Shown here: one piece after another, positions 23,789 to 35,743 of the stretch
Layout: each line of letters begins with the position of its first letter
How positions within the stretch are numbered: position 1 is the stretch's first letter
From: Carnegiea gigantea
Lineage: Eukaryota > Streptophyta > Magnoliopsida > Caryophyllales > Cactaceae
Assembly: GCA_029747015.1 (NCBI GenBank)
Contig: JAKOGI010000001.1
Coordinates: 3,279,001-3,343,000 of the forward strand
Direction of reading: 5' to 3'
DNA: 64,000 bases
Notes under the pieces: model-generated
The model's database searches: none
Told to the model about the DNA's origin: nothing
The model's input: only the letters and a program-made list of their open reading frames with translations
Made by a program: the position numbers and the translations under genes

Positions 23789-26095
23789 TTATGTCCATGT
23801 GATAGCAATCGGGCTGGTCACTGTGTGCTTTCCATCTGACCATGTCAGATGAGCATAGCTGGTTGTTCCAGATGGCATCGAATTTGCAGTAAATGTGACT
23901 GTGAAACTCTTCTTCTCATTAACTGTGCTGAAACTTAGCAATTCTGGCTCCACTTTAATCTGAACTGTATTAGTTTGTGGCGAGACTGCTGCCTTGTAAT
24001 GTGCAGGTGCGCCCACATTTGTCAGAGTCCTTGTGTATTTGACGGTGCTTACTGCTTTCCTGTCCTGGCTGTTTTCTGAAGCCGTCTCAAAAGCAACCGC
24101 AAAAGAAGGATAGTTTAGGTCTTGGGTGCTGTAAGCCTTGCTCGGGGAACATTTAAATTTCCGACCTGTTGTCTGCTTGATGAGCTCTGAGCTGTAGTTC
24201 AGGGCACAGAGGAAGTCAACATAGTCATCTACTGAGGCATCGTAGACGAGGCCTGGATCAAGGGCTGCAACAGGGTCCACATGACCTGCCCCATAGTCAA
24301 AGGGTGTCGCTGGAAGTCCGGTAGCAACGTCAAGAATCATCTTGCCATTCTTATAGGCTGTGTAAGCTGTGGTCATAAGAGCGGACTTGATGGCTGCAGG
24401 GCTCCATTCTGGGTGTGCAGCCTTGACTAATGCTGCAAGCCCACTTACATGTGGGCATGACATTGATGTTCCTGAAATGATGTTGAAACTTATGTGCCTA
24501 GTATCGTCATCCAGCCCAGTTGGTCCTATTTTGCTAGTCCAGCCAGCCAGGATGTTGACACCGGGAGCGATCACGTCGGGCTTCAGTATTTCCTGTGTGA
24601 TTGGGTTCGGACCTCTGGAACTGAATGCAGCTACTACTGGAGATGGTTGCACACCCAGCTGTGTCCCCGAAAAACCAATAGTTGCCCTTGCAGCATGATC
24701 CGATGAGATGTATTTCTTGATCTCATCCCCTGCTTTCTGTCCCAGAGATGCTGCCGGGACCAGGTGGGCATCGGCTACAAGCTCTTCTCCATAAGCTTCG
24801 GTGTTTGTTAGGATCATCCCCACGCCACCAGCCTTCTTAACCACGATGCCCTTTTGGACCCTCGAGTTTCCACCTCGATCACAGACTACTATTTTTCCAG
24901 CAACTGATTTGGGCTCCAAGCTATCACTCATGCACAGGTTGCCGCCTGTCACGTTGCTTGCACTGCCTGCATAAACAAGGGGCAGCAGTTTATTGGGAAG
25001 TGGCTTACCACTGTAAAGTGATGTGCCGGTGAAATTCTTCCCATTTCCAAGGATAACATATGCTGGGAAGTCGCGATCCAAAGTACCAGCACCTACAGTA
25101 GTTATCCATGGGGCAATATTCGACAAAGTACCAGAATCAGGCCCAGAATTCCCAGCAGAGCAGGACACAAAAATGCCCTTTGCCATTGCTGAGAAAGCTC
25201 CTACTGCAACTGTGTCTCTGGAGTAGTCTGAGATGCTGCCTCCAATGGACATGGACATGATATCCACCCCATCTTCAATTGCCTTTTCCATAGCAGCTAA
25301 TATATCAGTGGAGAAGCAGCCACCCTGCCAGCACACTTTGTATGCTGCTATTCTGGCATGGGAAGCCATTCCTCGAGCCACCCCAGATGCATAACCAAAG
25401 AGGCTAGCCCTTGTAACTGCTGACCCAGCCGCTGTGGTTGAAGTATGGGTCCCATGGCCATCGTCATCTCGTGGTGATTTGTTTTCCACCGATTCATCTA
25501 TAGGCCCAAGAATAGCCTCGTACCCTTTGCAGAAGAACCTTGCACCAATGAGCTTCCTGTTGCAGTTGGATGAGCTGAAGTTGGTACCTTCCACACACTC
25601 CCCCTTCCACCTATTAGGCACCGGGCCTAGGCCCGTGTCATCAAAACTCTTGGATTCTGGCCAGACTCCGGTATCCAGCACCCCAATGATCACGTCACCC
25701 TCTGATGTAGAAGTCGGGAGTAGCCGTTCGCTTTTTCCTAGCCCAAGGAACTCTGGTGTGCGCGTTGTGTGGAGTTCATACCTTATCTCAGGCAGAAGAG
25801 TGAGAATTCCCGGTTGGCCTCGCAGTAATTCAGCTTCCTTCTCGGTTAGCCTTGTGGAGAAGCCATGGATTATGCTGTTGTAAGTGTAAAGCATCTCTGC
25901 AGTGTCCACTGCAGACTTAAGAGATGCGTAATACCACTCGTGATGATCCGTAAAGCTTTCCGGCATGTGGGACTTGTCCATGTGAACTATGTAAGTTCTC
26001 CTCTCTTGATGATCATTCTTTTGCGCTAACACATAAATTTGGTAGGAAAGTAAGAGCATGAACATTAAATGCACTTCCACTCTAAGGATCTTCAT
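23789..26095 (-). CDS. Subtilisin-like serine protease, SBT1 (cucumisin) type
   Basis: A single exon of 768 aa, the usual length for plant subtilases. Residues 1-24 are a signal peptide ending in YVLAQ. Residues about 34-108 are the I9 propeptide (TYIVHMDKSHMP), and the mature enzyme should start at TTRTPEFLGL (about 110). The catalytic residues are all present: Asp141 in GVLDTGVWPE, His214 in DDGHGTHTSTTAAG, the oxyanion Asn316 in CSAGNSGPD and Ser544 in SGTSMSCPHVSG. A protease-associated (PA) domain is inserted at about 355-475, and a fibronectin-III-like domain closes the protein (about 660-768). The enzyme should be secreted to the apoplast and process wall or peptide substrates; SBT1.7/ARA12-like is the closest group I recognise, but the target is unknown. 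The frame is intact. Confidence 0.95.
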   Translation of the reverse strand: MKILRVEVHLMFMLLLSYQIYVLAQKNDHQERRTYIVHMDKSHMPESFTDHHEWYYASLKSAVDTAEMLYTYNSIIHGFSTRLTEKEAELLRGQPGILTLLPEIRYELHTTRTPEFLGLGKSERLLPTSTSEGDVIIGVLDTGVWPESKSFDDTGLGPVPNRWKGECVEGTNFSSSNCNRKLIGARFFCKGYEAILGPIDESVENKSPRDDDGHGTHTSTTAAGSAVTRASLFGYASGVARGMASHARIAAYKVCWQGGCFSTDILAAMEKAIEDGVDIMSMSIGGSISDYSRDTVAVGAFSAMAKGIFVSCSAGNSGPDSGTLSNIAPWITTVGAGTLDRDFPAYVILGNGKNFTGTSLYSGKPLPNKLLPLVYAGSASNVTGGNLCMSDSLEPKSVAGKIVVCDRGGNSRVQKGIVVKKAGGVGMILTNTEAYGEELVADAHLVPAASLGQKAGDEIKKYISSDHAARATIGFSGTQLGVQPSPVVAAFSSRGPNPITQEILKPDVIAPGVNILAGWTSKIGPTGLDDDTRHISFNIISGTSMSCPHVSGLAALVKAAHPEWSPAAIKSALMTTAYTAYKNGKMILDVATGLPATPFDYGAGHVDPVAALDPGLVYDASVDDYVDFLCALNYSSELIKQTTGRKFKCSPSKAYSTQDLNYPSFAVAFETASENSQDRKAVSTVKYTRTLTNVGAPAHYKAAVSPQTNTVQIKVEPELLSFSTVNEKKSFTVTFTANSMPSGTTSYAHLTWSDGKHTVTSPIAITWT

Positions 26096-26189
26096 GGTTT
26101 TTTTGGTTAGCTTTCTTTGGCTTATCCGATTTGAGGGAATGCTATGTATGCTTCTCTTTAAATGGTGTCAAGTTTAGGCTTTAGTAGAA

Positions 26190-26201
26190 ATATATATATT
26201 C
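26190..26201 (-). promoter_or_regulatory. TATA box of the subtilase gene
   Basis: On the minus strand GGAATATATATATTTC lies about 95-105 nt before the ATG, implying a leader of about 65-75 nt. Confidence 0.4.
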
Positions 26202-29200
26202 CTTTAGTTGATTGCTCAGGCAGTGGGGTGAAAGATGTCGTGCAAGTTGGGACAACACTGATAATGGACATAGCGTTTTTTGGTACCTTTTCTTGTGCTT
26301 ATAGCCATACTCATTAGTGAGAAGCCCACTCATCCATCATTTACAGGTTAATGCATGAGGGGAAAGCATGCATAATGAATTGTCTAATAAGTCGGCTCCT
26401 TTATGATTGTATAGAGTGCCCACCATTAGTGGACTTAGTGACTGCCCATTAAGTAAACTGACTCAGCCTAATCAGTTCATATAATTATATATCCAGAAGT
26501 GAGTCATCTAGGTTGTGTTGTTTGCCGGTTTGTAGCTTCATTTAGCTCACCGCGCTAGTTTTGTACCCGAATTGGTGCATTCAAGATCACATCGATTTTG
26601 GCAAGCCCTACTCATTTTCTTTATCTTCTTTCGTAACGCTTGTTTGAAACAAGAGTTTCAAAGATGGTTCTATTGATTGCCTGAATTCAACTTGGATTGA
26701 TCGAATTCAGGATTGCAGCCAATCCAAACTAATCATCACTAGGGTTGTTTTCATAATGATAAGAAAAAACTAGCTAGCTAACACTAGCTTTTATTTTCAC
26801 TTTGAGAAAGATCCTTTGAATCTTCTTTCCCTTTGAGTCGTCTTTTGTCGCATGTGTGCGCTGGTTTTTTTTTTTTTTTTTGGAGGGAGGGGGGGTGTTC
26901 ATGGATTTTGAGGGTTGAGTGTTGACAGTAGTCTGCGAAGGTGATGTATCCTTGTCCGATAGTACATTTGATGCTCCATTTTAGCTGGCGAAGAATAGAC
27001 TGACATGTTAGGTATTTATCATAGCTCCAATCATCAAGACTCAAGTTCAAGCTCAATTGATTTGAGCCACAAAAAAGGGGAGAAGAAAAGATTGGGTTTT
27101 TTGTTTGGGGGGTGGGGTCAGATAAAAGTTACATGGTGGTTGTGGGTTTATGAATTTGAATTATTATATATAATAATTTATTTTAGTTTTTTAAAATCCA
27201 CCTTTTATTTATATGGATCGAGATCATCTGAAGTTGGATGGAGAACTGTAATCTTGTAAATCACTCGCGGTAAATTTTTAACAGTTTGAAATATAAACCG
27301 TTAGATGGGTGGGTTGCAAGATTTTAATACCCCTCTAATTGTAGAAGACCCTCTTCTTATTTGCATGGTCCCCCTTTAAAAAAAAAAAAAAAAATCTTCA
27401 TCAAAATGTATTACTTCATCGTATTAATAGATTCGGGTTTATAATATAAATATTTGTATTCAAGCTGTTAATGGTGGTACCGGTCATAGTCCATTGGGTG
27501 TACCTAGTGGGTTGCTTTCTATTGCGTTCTGTTGGTTACGTATGGACTACAATCTTACAACACAAATGGTATTCTTAGAAGTACCCATATTAACAAATGA
27601 CCAAAACAGATGTTAGTGCTGTATGGCTGTTTGTCCACGAAAATGAACCCTCGGTCATTGAGCATTAACAAAGCATATGGTATAAATTTTCATTGAATAG
27701 ACAATGCATGTTTCTTGCAGCATATGTCCCACGTATTTGAACAATCAACCAGCCCAAATTAATATTTAATATAATAATCTTTTGAAAATCCTTTAGGTAC
27801 ACCAATCATATGTTTAATTATCATTTTATATGCCAGATGCAGTGGGGATTAGCCTTAAGTGACATAAATTAGAACTTAATCTAACAATATTCTATGACGG
27901 TGGTATCAGGACAAGGTCACCATGCTAGAAAATAACATCCCCAGGGAAAATGAGCATCAATTATTGGTGGTTATAATTTGTTAAATGTAATTTGATTGAT
28001 ATATATCTGCTTAATTTTCTGTGAACTCTTGAACACAGTTGTGGAAATAGCTGTAATTTGGCCCCTCCACTACTATTAGGTACCGCATCAATTCAGGCTA
28101 TTTCACCCACAAGTTAGGTTTTCTACTGTTTCTAATTGAGATATCTTGTATCAGCATGATTAAGTAAAAGATCTTGCAAGTCATCACGGCGGTCTACGGT
28201 GTATTGTGTTGGGACTGTACTTGTGTTGCTTCAGTCGATAAAGTTACTTAAGATTTATATCAAAGGTTTAGTGTTGGATTTAGCATAGGGCATGTTTTTT
28301 TCAACTTATCATAAATAACAATTACCAGTTGATGAGTAATTACAAATGCTGATCAATGCTGATGAGAGTTGATCACCTCTAAAATTGTGCCTAAAAAACA
28401 TGACAAAGCGTTGATGAATGATGATCGATGCTGATGAGTATTGAATCTTAACGAGAAAAACTTATGTTAAGTTGAAAGAATAGGATAATAATGCATTATG
28501 CTCTATGACAGTAGTTTGTAATACAACATTAGAAATAAATTAGAAAGATTGTTTTTATTAAATCCTAAACTTAAATGGTGCTTATAACGGGATTCTTTGT
28601 TTTAATCCTTTGTAACGCATAATTGTTTAAAGAAATAATTATCCGTCATAAATGCTCTGTTTGTAATTGAGTTGGTTGAGGGATTCTGATCAAAGCATCT
28701 TGTGACGTAGGGACTTTATATTTAAACGTGGTGGGATTACTTTCTTGTTGATGTCTGACATGAGACTACTTTTGCAAAGGACAAAGGGCATTAAACGTAT
28801 GCACATTGCGCAATAAGTGTTGTGAGTGGGATGACTAAAAACCGGATATTTTGGAGCACTGAAAAGTAAAGCCTGGCTTTGCTTTCTTGGGTGCTTCATC
28901 GTCTAGATTTTATGGCTCCCCCCCCCCCCCCCCCCCCAAGCTTTTGCTTTGCTTCCAGAAATTACTTTCCTCAGGTAATCAAACTTGGGAAGCTATTGTG
29001 ACTGACAAGACAGGCTTTTCATGGAACCTTTTCCCCTGTTTTCCCTTGAGTTTCGGCTTTCATCAATTACTTTCCTCAGCTAAATTGAATATAAAATCAG
29101 TTTTTGATTCTATTGAATATAAATCTTACTGACGTTTAGTTTTAAAATCATAACAGTTTTATTGTAAATAGTGTTCGATGATTGTCTATGTTTGTAGTTG

Positions 29201-30231
29201 ATGAAGGACATTACACAACTCATGTTGTAGCGAATTGATGGTAGAGAATCATCCCTTGTTATTTTGGTCATTTGCGAAGGTGGTAGAATGTATAGGTAAA
29301 TGACAATGTTTGTCAGTAGTCATCTTCTGTGTCTTTTTGTACTTGAAGACTCAAGTAAGAGATGTATTCTCTCATTGAAGCAAGTTGCATACACGAGAAT
29401 ACTGCATTTGTGAGACCATTGCGTGCAAAAGCGTTCTATTTTAACAGGTATTTGGAACATATCATCATAGTTTACAGAGGTTAATATCTTAATGTGGAAT
29501 ATTATCACTATAAATGTAGTATTGATCCTAAATACTCCTTTTTTATGAACCCCTTTTTTTGACTTGAATGTAGACCTGACAAATGGGTCATTGGGTTCAG
29601 ATATGAGTCGGGTTAGGTGTAGGTCAGTCATGTTTCAGGTCAACTGACGTTTCAGATCGATTCGGTTTGGGCCGGGTGAACTTCGGTTTGGATCGACACC
29701 GGGTCAATCGATTTTTGGTCTAATACACTTGTCATGCAAAAATAAGCAACTTTGTAGAAAATTTCGGGTCGGATATGGTTTGGTTCTGGTCAATTCGGGT
29801 TTCGTGTTCATTTTCGGGTGAACCTATTTTGAATGTCAAGTCGGGCATGGGTCCAGGTTTCGGGTCTCGAGTAAGTTTTGTTTGGTCTACTTGAATGTCC
29901 CTGGTTGAATGTATTTGTTTTGTTGTTGGTAATATTGTTGTTATTGCTCAAGCTGTCTACTGAAAAGTTCTCTCCCATTCTAAATCAATACATTTTATTT
30001 AAAAAATCCTAATTACTAATAAAAATTCCAACAAATTCTCAAATATAGGAGCCTGGAATATGTACATAGTATATCAATTATCAACCTTGGTAGTGAAAAG
30101 TGATTACACATATAATTCTCTAAAGTAGAACACTAATTAATTTATCAGTCTCATATTAATCTGGGAATGTTTCCATTTCCATCCTATGCCGTCCCACAAG
30201 CTTACCTCTATAATGATATATTAGTCTTAAT
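26202..30231. other. Gene-poor spacer
   Basis: About 4 kb with no supported gene. It holds T and A runs (near 26863 and 27379), a C20 run at 28918-28937, a small GATGCTGATGA-rich stretch near 28340-28440, and a GGGTC/GGTTCGG-rich patch at about 29570-29890 that looks like the inside of an old hAT element. Confidence 0.5.
28918..28937. repeat. C20 homopolymer
   Basis: Twenty consecutive C residues, the longest of many poly-C/poly-G runs in this window. Confidence 0.9.
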
Positions 30232-30773
30232 TAGGGGTGGTAATAGATCGGGTTTATATCGGGGTGAACCATCATTCGCATCCATCACCCACTTTCATTG
30301 GCTTCATCCAATCATCCATTATTCACAAAAATCCAATTCAATCCATCCATCCACTATCCGCATCGCCGCATGTGAAAACTAGTGGATTGCATTGTAAGCG
30401 GGTCATGAAAGTTTAAGCGTATATGCTAGCAAACCTATAAGGAAAAAAACGAGTGCTGCCACTTGAAAAGTTTAGAAAATATATTTTAGGTATAAGAATT
30501 CAATAAGTATCATATTTGTCGTATTAATTTTAATGAAAATCATAGAATTAACAATATAATCCGCCAAAAATGGGTAAAATTTAAAAGACAAAAATAAAAA
30601 GTGAACTACTTGTAAATAGGGGATAACACGTAGATGACAATCACCCAAATCCAACTCAATCCGTTAAACCATCATCCATCATCCACCCATCATTCATATA
30701 TTTCGGCTTTCACCCGCTTTTTGGATCGACTGGAACGGGTATTCATTGGGTGTGAATGAAATTGTCACCCCTA
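30232..30773. mobile_element. hAT-like non-autonomous element with target duplication
   Basis: Terminal inverted repeats are TAGGGGTGGTAAT on the left and TAGGGGTGACAAT on the complement of the right end. The flanks GTCTTAAT (30224-30231) and GTCTCAAC (30774-30781) match at 6 of 8 bases and look like an 8-bp hAT target duplication. The 542-bp interior carries CATCCATCC-type imperfect repeats and no transposase. Confidence 0.65.
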
Positions 30774-31308
30774 GTCTCAACATTGAATGAAAACAAAAAT
30801 TTTGGGACGTGACCGAAAATCTGTTTGCATGATTATCCGATGAAAACCTCTTTTCTCTGTTTCATCTTTCGTTGTTAAACTACACTCTTGATTTCAGAAC
30901 CCCCAAAAAAGAGGAAAAAAAGATTTCTCTTGATTTCCTTTTTCCTTCCAACTTTTTTCTTAGATCGTTAGGGGTGGTTCATCGGCAAATTAACTTAAAT
31001 TCGAGGTGCTCCAACCCCCCCCCCCTTTTCAAATAAGTGAAATAACTACTATCCTGAAAGCCTTAACGAACAATCGATCAACAATTTTACAGGTCTTTAA
31101 TGGAAAAGCCTATACAGTTGAGGAGTTATAGACTGACATGCATGAATGAACCTTGCATTAGAGCCATGGTTTAATCCATGCAAACAGCCCTTTCTACCAG
31201 ACTCAGCTTAATACACACTTTCTGCGCCTTTAATATCACACAATTGAGCAGCTCTAACCAACTCTCAAGCCACAAACTACATCCCTAACAACAGAGGACA
31301 GCTCTCTC

Positions 31309-31320
31309 TATATATATACA
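31309..31320 (+). promoter_or_regulatory. TATA box of the glycine-rich protein gene
   Basis: CTATATATATAC stands about 70-80 nt before the ATG, after a CTCTCTC stretch; a transcript start near 31345 is expected. Confidence 0.55.
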
Positions 31321-31388
31321 CCCCCCATTTAAGAGCCTTCTCAAGAACTAAGTTTAGAAGAGAACCAAATACATTCAACTTCCCTATC

Positions 31389-31982
31389 ATGGAGGGGAGG
31401 TTCAATGCCCTTGAGTGGTGGCTTCTTTTCTGGGTTTTTTGCTTTCACATTACTTGGGGGGTTGTTGGCAATGCAGCACGAATGCCGATTCACCACAAGA
31501 ACTCCGCCTTTCAAAAGAAGAGCATGCAAAGACTGGGATCCCTAGCAAAAACCAGCTATGCTCCATCTGGTGGTTATGGTGGTGGCTCTGATCCGGGCTA
31601 CAAGGATGGTGGAGATGGGTATGGGTCAAGTCCAGGTAGCAGTGGTGGCGGTGGTTTTGGTGGGGGAGGCAGCGGAGGTGGTGGCGTTGGTGGGGGAGGT
31701 AGTGGCAGTGGTGGTGGCGGCTTTGGGGGTGGAGGTGGCGGCGGCTTTGGAGGAGGAGGTGGCGGCGGCTTTGGAGGTGGTGGTGGTGGAGGTTGTGTTA
31801 GCTGTGGTGGTGGTGGGTTTGGGGGAGGCAATGAACCCAGCATGGGTGGAGGTGGCCATGGTTCTGGAGGCGGTAAGGGAGGCTTTGGACCAGGGTATGG
31901 TGGTCCAGGACCTGGTAAGGGCTATGGTCCAGATTTCCGAAAAGACATTCATTCAAAGATAGCTAATCAAATTCAACACTAG
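31389..31982 (+). CDS. Secreted glycine-rich protein (GRP)
   Basis: An intact 197-aa single-exon frame. Residues about 10-28 are a hydrophobic signal peptide (WWLLFWVFCFHITWGVV), probably cut near GNA|ARMP. A basic linker (about 31-50) follows. Residues about 58-180 are more than half glycine: GGGFGGGG/GGGSGG repeats, one Cys pair (GGCVSCGG), and GPGYGGPGPGKGYGP-like turns. The end is a short polar tail (DFRKDIHSKIANQIQH). Such class I GRPs are cell-wall or extracellular matrix proteins; this one may correspond to Arabidopsis At1g27710 by position. The GGT/GGC repeats create long proline- or threonine-rich frames on the other strand, which are artefacts. A clear TATA box lies upstream. Confidence 0.85.
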   Translation: MEGRFNALEWWLLFWVFCFHITWGVVGNAARMPIHHKNSAFQKKSMQRLGSLAKTSYAPSGGYGGGSDPGYKDGGDGYGSSPGSSGGGGFGGGGSGGGGVGGGGSGSGGGGFGGGGGGGFGGGGGGGFGGGGGGGCVSCGGGGFGGGNEPSMGGGGHGSGGGKGGFGPGYGGPGPGKGYGPDFRKDIHSKIANQIQH

Positions 31983-32673
31983 GAGTCCCGGAGGAAACAT
32001 GATGAATAAACTAGCTTGTCAGAGCTACAATAGAATTAGGACAGGATCGCATAAATTGTCACCAAGAAAATCAAAAGGAAAGAAAATGGTGACTAATTAG
32101 GGATAGTAAAATAATCAACGTAGCGTAGTTTAGTTCTTTTATTTCTTCAATAGTTGATGTACGCAAAATAAGCAGTGAAGACGGATATGTAGCTCGATTA
32201 GAACCAAAGAAGCAGTGACAAGCAATTAAGCAGTTAATTCTTACACGTATTTTGAAGAATTAAAGGTCAAAAACTAACAGAGAGAAGATTGTGGAGACAC
32301 ATCTGACAAGTCACCAAAGACCAGGCTACGTTACTTGAATTTCATAACCACCACATTGAAGATTGAATCGTGTAAAATACAGCTGATATTCATATATATA
32401 CAGAGAGTGCTATGCACGTCACATTATATTATTTATAGTTGCTTAGAATATGCAAGCCTCTAAAGACCCCCTTTTCTTCCACCCCCCCCCCCCGGGCGGG
32501 TAATCACGGTAAATAATCATAACCAAATCACCAGGCTACTAGCAGCTAAGAAGCTTCTAATCTTGATTAATGTGAATGCCAACCTCATGGCTTAATATCG
32601 GCCTTTTTGGTTAATCGAGACTTGGATAAATGGTTCTGGTGTAGGTTGATGCTTAGCATTGATGAAGAGCAAG
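31983..32673. other. Spacer between GRP and ACBP 3' ends
   Basis: It should carry the GRP 3' UTR on the plus strand and the ACBP 3' UTR on the minus strand (the genes converge). A C12 run followed by GGGCGGG stands near 32481-32500. No other gene is seen. Confidence 0.5.
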
Positions 32674-35600
32674 TCACTCTTTTGCCTGCAATGAAAATGG
32701 GAACATTGGAGTCAGCTGAGATCTGATTGTGCATGTTGCAAGAGCCAGTGTCATGAGCTCTTCAGAAAACAAAAACAAGAACCAAAAAAGAAAGACATGA
32801 AAGAAATAAGGAAAGGAACACGAAACGAAGTATATCCGTGAGTCTCCAGCATAAAATTATGAGCAGGGACATGGAACATTAACAGAGGAAAGGCAGTAAC
32901 TAGGATCAACATTCTAATTAGTCTAATAGGGAATACAGCTAACAGACGGCTTGTGGCTAATAAAATTGAGTTGATACATGAACTAATGTCTGCCAAATTC
33001 AAGATTTATGTATAATCATCAATGTTTCCGTCTCTTATTTGCATTGTAGATATTCATGTTTCACTAAGTACTTGAAATCTGTGAATCTGTTCGTACAAAC
33101 TTGTTCTGCGTCACACACACCCCACACCTAGAAATCTCTTGGAACGATCAATCAATATTTCTGTCGACATAAAAATCCATTGTATTCCTTACTAATAGCT
33201 AATGAGCCTTGTCCTTAAATGACATAAAGCCTGCCTTCAGACTAGGAAAATCCCTAAGTTATGCTTGGGCATCCTGCACTTCACCCACAACGAATTTAAT
33301 GCAGCCGATGTAGTCATTTTCAGATATAGGATCCAATTCAGACGACCTTGATACACTCAAGGGTAAGGGATAAGCCTGCATATATCTAAACTCCCAATGC
33401 TCTACCTCAGTAGGACTCTAGGGTAGTGGGAAGATATGTTAACTTCGTTTTTTTTTTGGGGGGGGGAGGGTCATTGAATGCAAGAGTTTTCAGCAACATT
33501 CACAATATGAGACAGCACACCAGAATGGGAGACATTATCTAATTGACTAGACAAAGGTGAAGCACAGAATAATCGCCAAAATTCCAGGAATCACACACCA
33601 ATAACTCTTTAACAGTGATATACCTCATTCACTGAAGAAGTTGGAGCATCTGTCAGATCACTTGATTCGGTTATCCTGCATGACCAGAGTCAAAATCATT
33701 CATAAGAATCAAACTCGATTCTGTCATTGCTGTCATTTTTTTTTGGGGGTGGGGGTTGATTCCCATTATCATTACCATTATTTTCCTGCAACTCATTTCA
33801 GAATAATAGAACACACTGACTAGAATCCTTAGAATTACCTCTCACTTGCAGAAGTGAAGTGATGAGCTAAGCATGTGGTTGGGTTAGCATCTGACAAACT
33901 GTGTATTTCTTCCTTGGGAGATCTTTTCTTTTCAACCTGAAAAACAATCATAAAGAAGCTTGTCTGAACCAACAAATAAAAACGATTTTAAGAATGAGCA
34001 CGTCAGAATATGAGTCAGCAATTTAGGTGCTGTAAGACAAGACTTACAGAAGAATGGTCATCCATCCATGCAGGAACACTGTTGGAAAGCAGGGCGATAT
34101 ATCGCTCCATAGCTTCCTCCGGGCTCATGTTCCCCAGTCTTTGCCACGCGTTCCTTGCACAATGCAGTCAGGATGTCCCAGTTAGCAGCTGATAACCCTG
34201 TTATTTTTAACTGCTAATCAAATTATAGTGCCAACCTAGAACGTGGTATAGGGGATTCGTTACGTCCACTACATTCAGTTATTTGATCCTTGAACGGAGA
34301 TTTTACAAAATCGAGAAGCCTTACTGTATTTATTAAACAGCAACCCCCCCCCCCCTTTTCCCCCAAAAAAACCCGGTTCGTTGCATAAGCAAGGTCTAGA
34401 CTCTAGAGACATTCAAATGTAGGTAAGTAACCTTATCCCATTGCATACAGAGGTTGTTTCTTATATATTTATTATCTTCTGCAAAAACCAAACTCCCTTG
34501 TCAGTACCTGTTATCTTCTACAATATTGACACTATGCATTTCTTGAACTCAGCAAGGTAAATACAGACTGAATTACTAACAAATTCCTGGTAGCTTATTC
34601 CCTTTTAGTACAATACATTGGATCCAATTGTACATCATACTTCATTCTAGTTCCTCCTCCAGCATTAACACAGTTGACACTAGAAGTTCTTGTGTAGTTT
34701 TGAGCATATCTAAGCTTACACAGATTTCAAACCTACATATAACGATCGCGGATGACCTGACTCCCTTTGATAATTCTTGTATGAAAACATATGCAACACA
34801 GAATCAAAAACATTGAAAGATCCAACATTCGCAAACACCACATCCCAATCGAAATACAAAGGCAAATGCAAAAGCCATACTCAAACCCTGTTTAGGGATA
34901 GTGGAGGGGATCAAATATGGCAATTTTACCCTTGAAATGCAGAGAAACTATTCCCATTGAGCACACCCGTTCAAGACAAAGGATGAATAATAGCAAAGAG
35001 GAGCATCGGTACCATTTAGCACGAGCAGAAAGCTTTAGAGCCATTGGTTGAGGTTCATGGCAAGGTCCTTCCATGGCAACCTTCTGCAAACCATACAATT
35101 CCATCATCACATTACTGCCCACCATTGCAAATCGCCCTTCCTTTTCACCACACTCAACAAAATCCCTAGCTCCCCCAAATTCCTTCTCCAATTCACTCCT
35201 CTCAATCCCTTCCCACTCTTCCTCATCACTCAACATCCCCTCATCCCCATTTTTCACATTCCCTGAAATTCCCTCTCCTTCAAATCCCACCGATCTTTCT
35301 TCCTTTTCTTTCTGGTCAACCACGTTCTCACCAACATCCCCACTCTCTCTCCTCTCAATTCCTTCATTTTCTCCACTACCCACATCACCAAAACCTTTGA
35401 CTTCCATTTCCTTCACCAAAAACTCCTGCAAATCGACAACTTTAGCAGCTTGATCGACGAATTTAACCCTCTTCTTTTTCTTGCCCCCAGACCCACGAAT
35501 CTTGCTCAATCTCTCTCCTCCTCCTCCTCCTCCATGAACTGGGCTCTTGAGATGCTTCTTGTGCCCACTATGATCACGATCAAGATCAACGGTTGCAGTG

Positions 35601-35743
35601 CGCTTAGACCCTTTTTCCTTCACTTGATCAGCAGTAGAAGGAGGAACAGAGAACGAAAGAACCAAAGAAACCAACCTTGCCACAAGAAAACACAGCAGAA
35701 TCGCACTACTGGCCTTCCATAGCAGCTCAGAACCGACCTCCAT
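32674..35743 (-). CDS. ACBP3: Class III acyl-CoA-binding protein (ACBP3 type)
   Basis: Exons 35743-35013, 34153-34048, 33936-33839, 33675-33624 and 32685-32674 join with GT..AG introns to give 332 aa. The ATG at 35743 is the first in frame. Residues about 13-33 are a signal-anchor or signal peptide (AILLCFLVARLVSLVLSF). A basic, then acidic linker runs to about 182. The acyl-CoA-binding domain covers about 183-275: ELYGLQKVAMEGPC, then SARAKWNAWQRLGNMSPEEA and RYIALLS. It keeps the ligand residues of the family (Tyr217, Lys221, Lys243, Tyr262). There are no ankyrin or kelch repeats. A C-terminal ACB domain and an N-terminal hydrophobic segment define class III; Arabidopsis ACBP3 binds acyl-CoA and phospholipids and affects autophagy and leaf senescence. 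EEEWEGI (174-180), just before the domain, fits an ATG8-interacting motif. The last coding exon is only AKE plus stop. Confidence 0.88.

Noticed and set aside
24369..25883. Plus-strand frames inside the subtilase
   Set aside because: Shadows of an intact 768-codon catalytic gene.
31598..31952. Proline-rich and Thr/Ala-rich frames on the minus strand, and a Val/Ala/Glu-rich frame on the plus strand
   Set aside because: They are shadows of the GGT/GGC repeats of the glycine-rich protein gene, which has a signal peptide and TATA box in the real frame.
35048..35722. Several plus-strand Ser/Pro/Phe-rich frames
   Set aside because: Antisense to the first exon of the acyl-CoA-binding protein gene.
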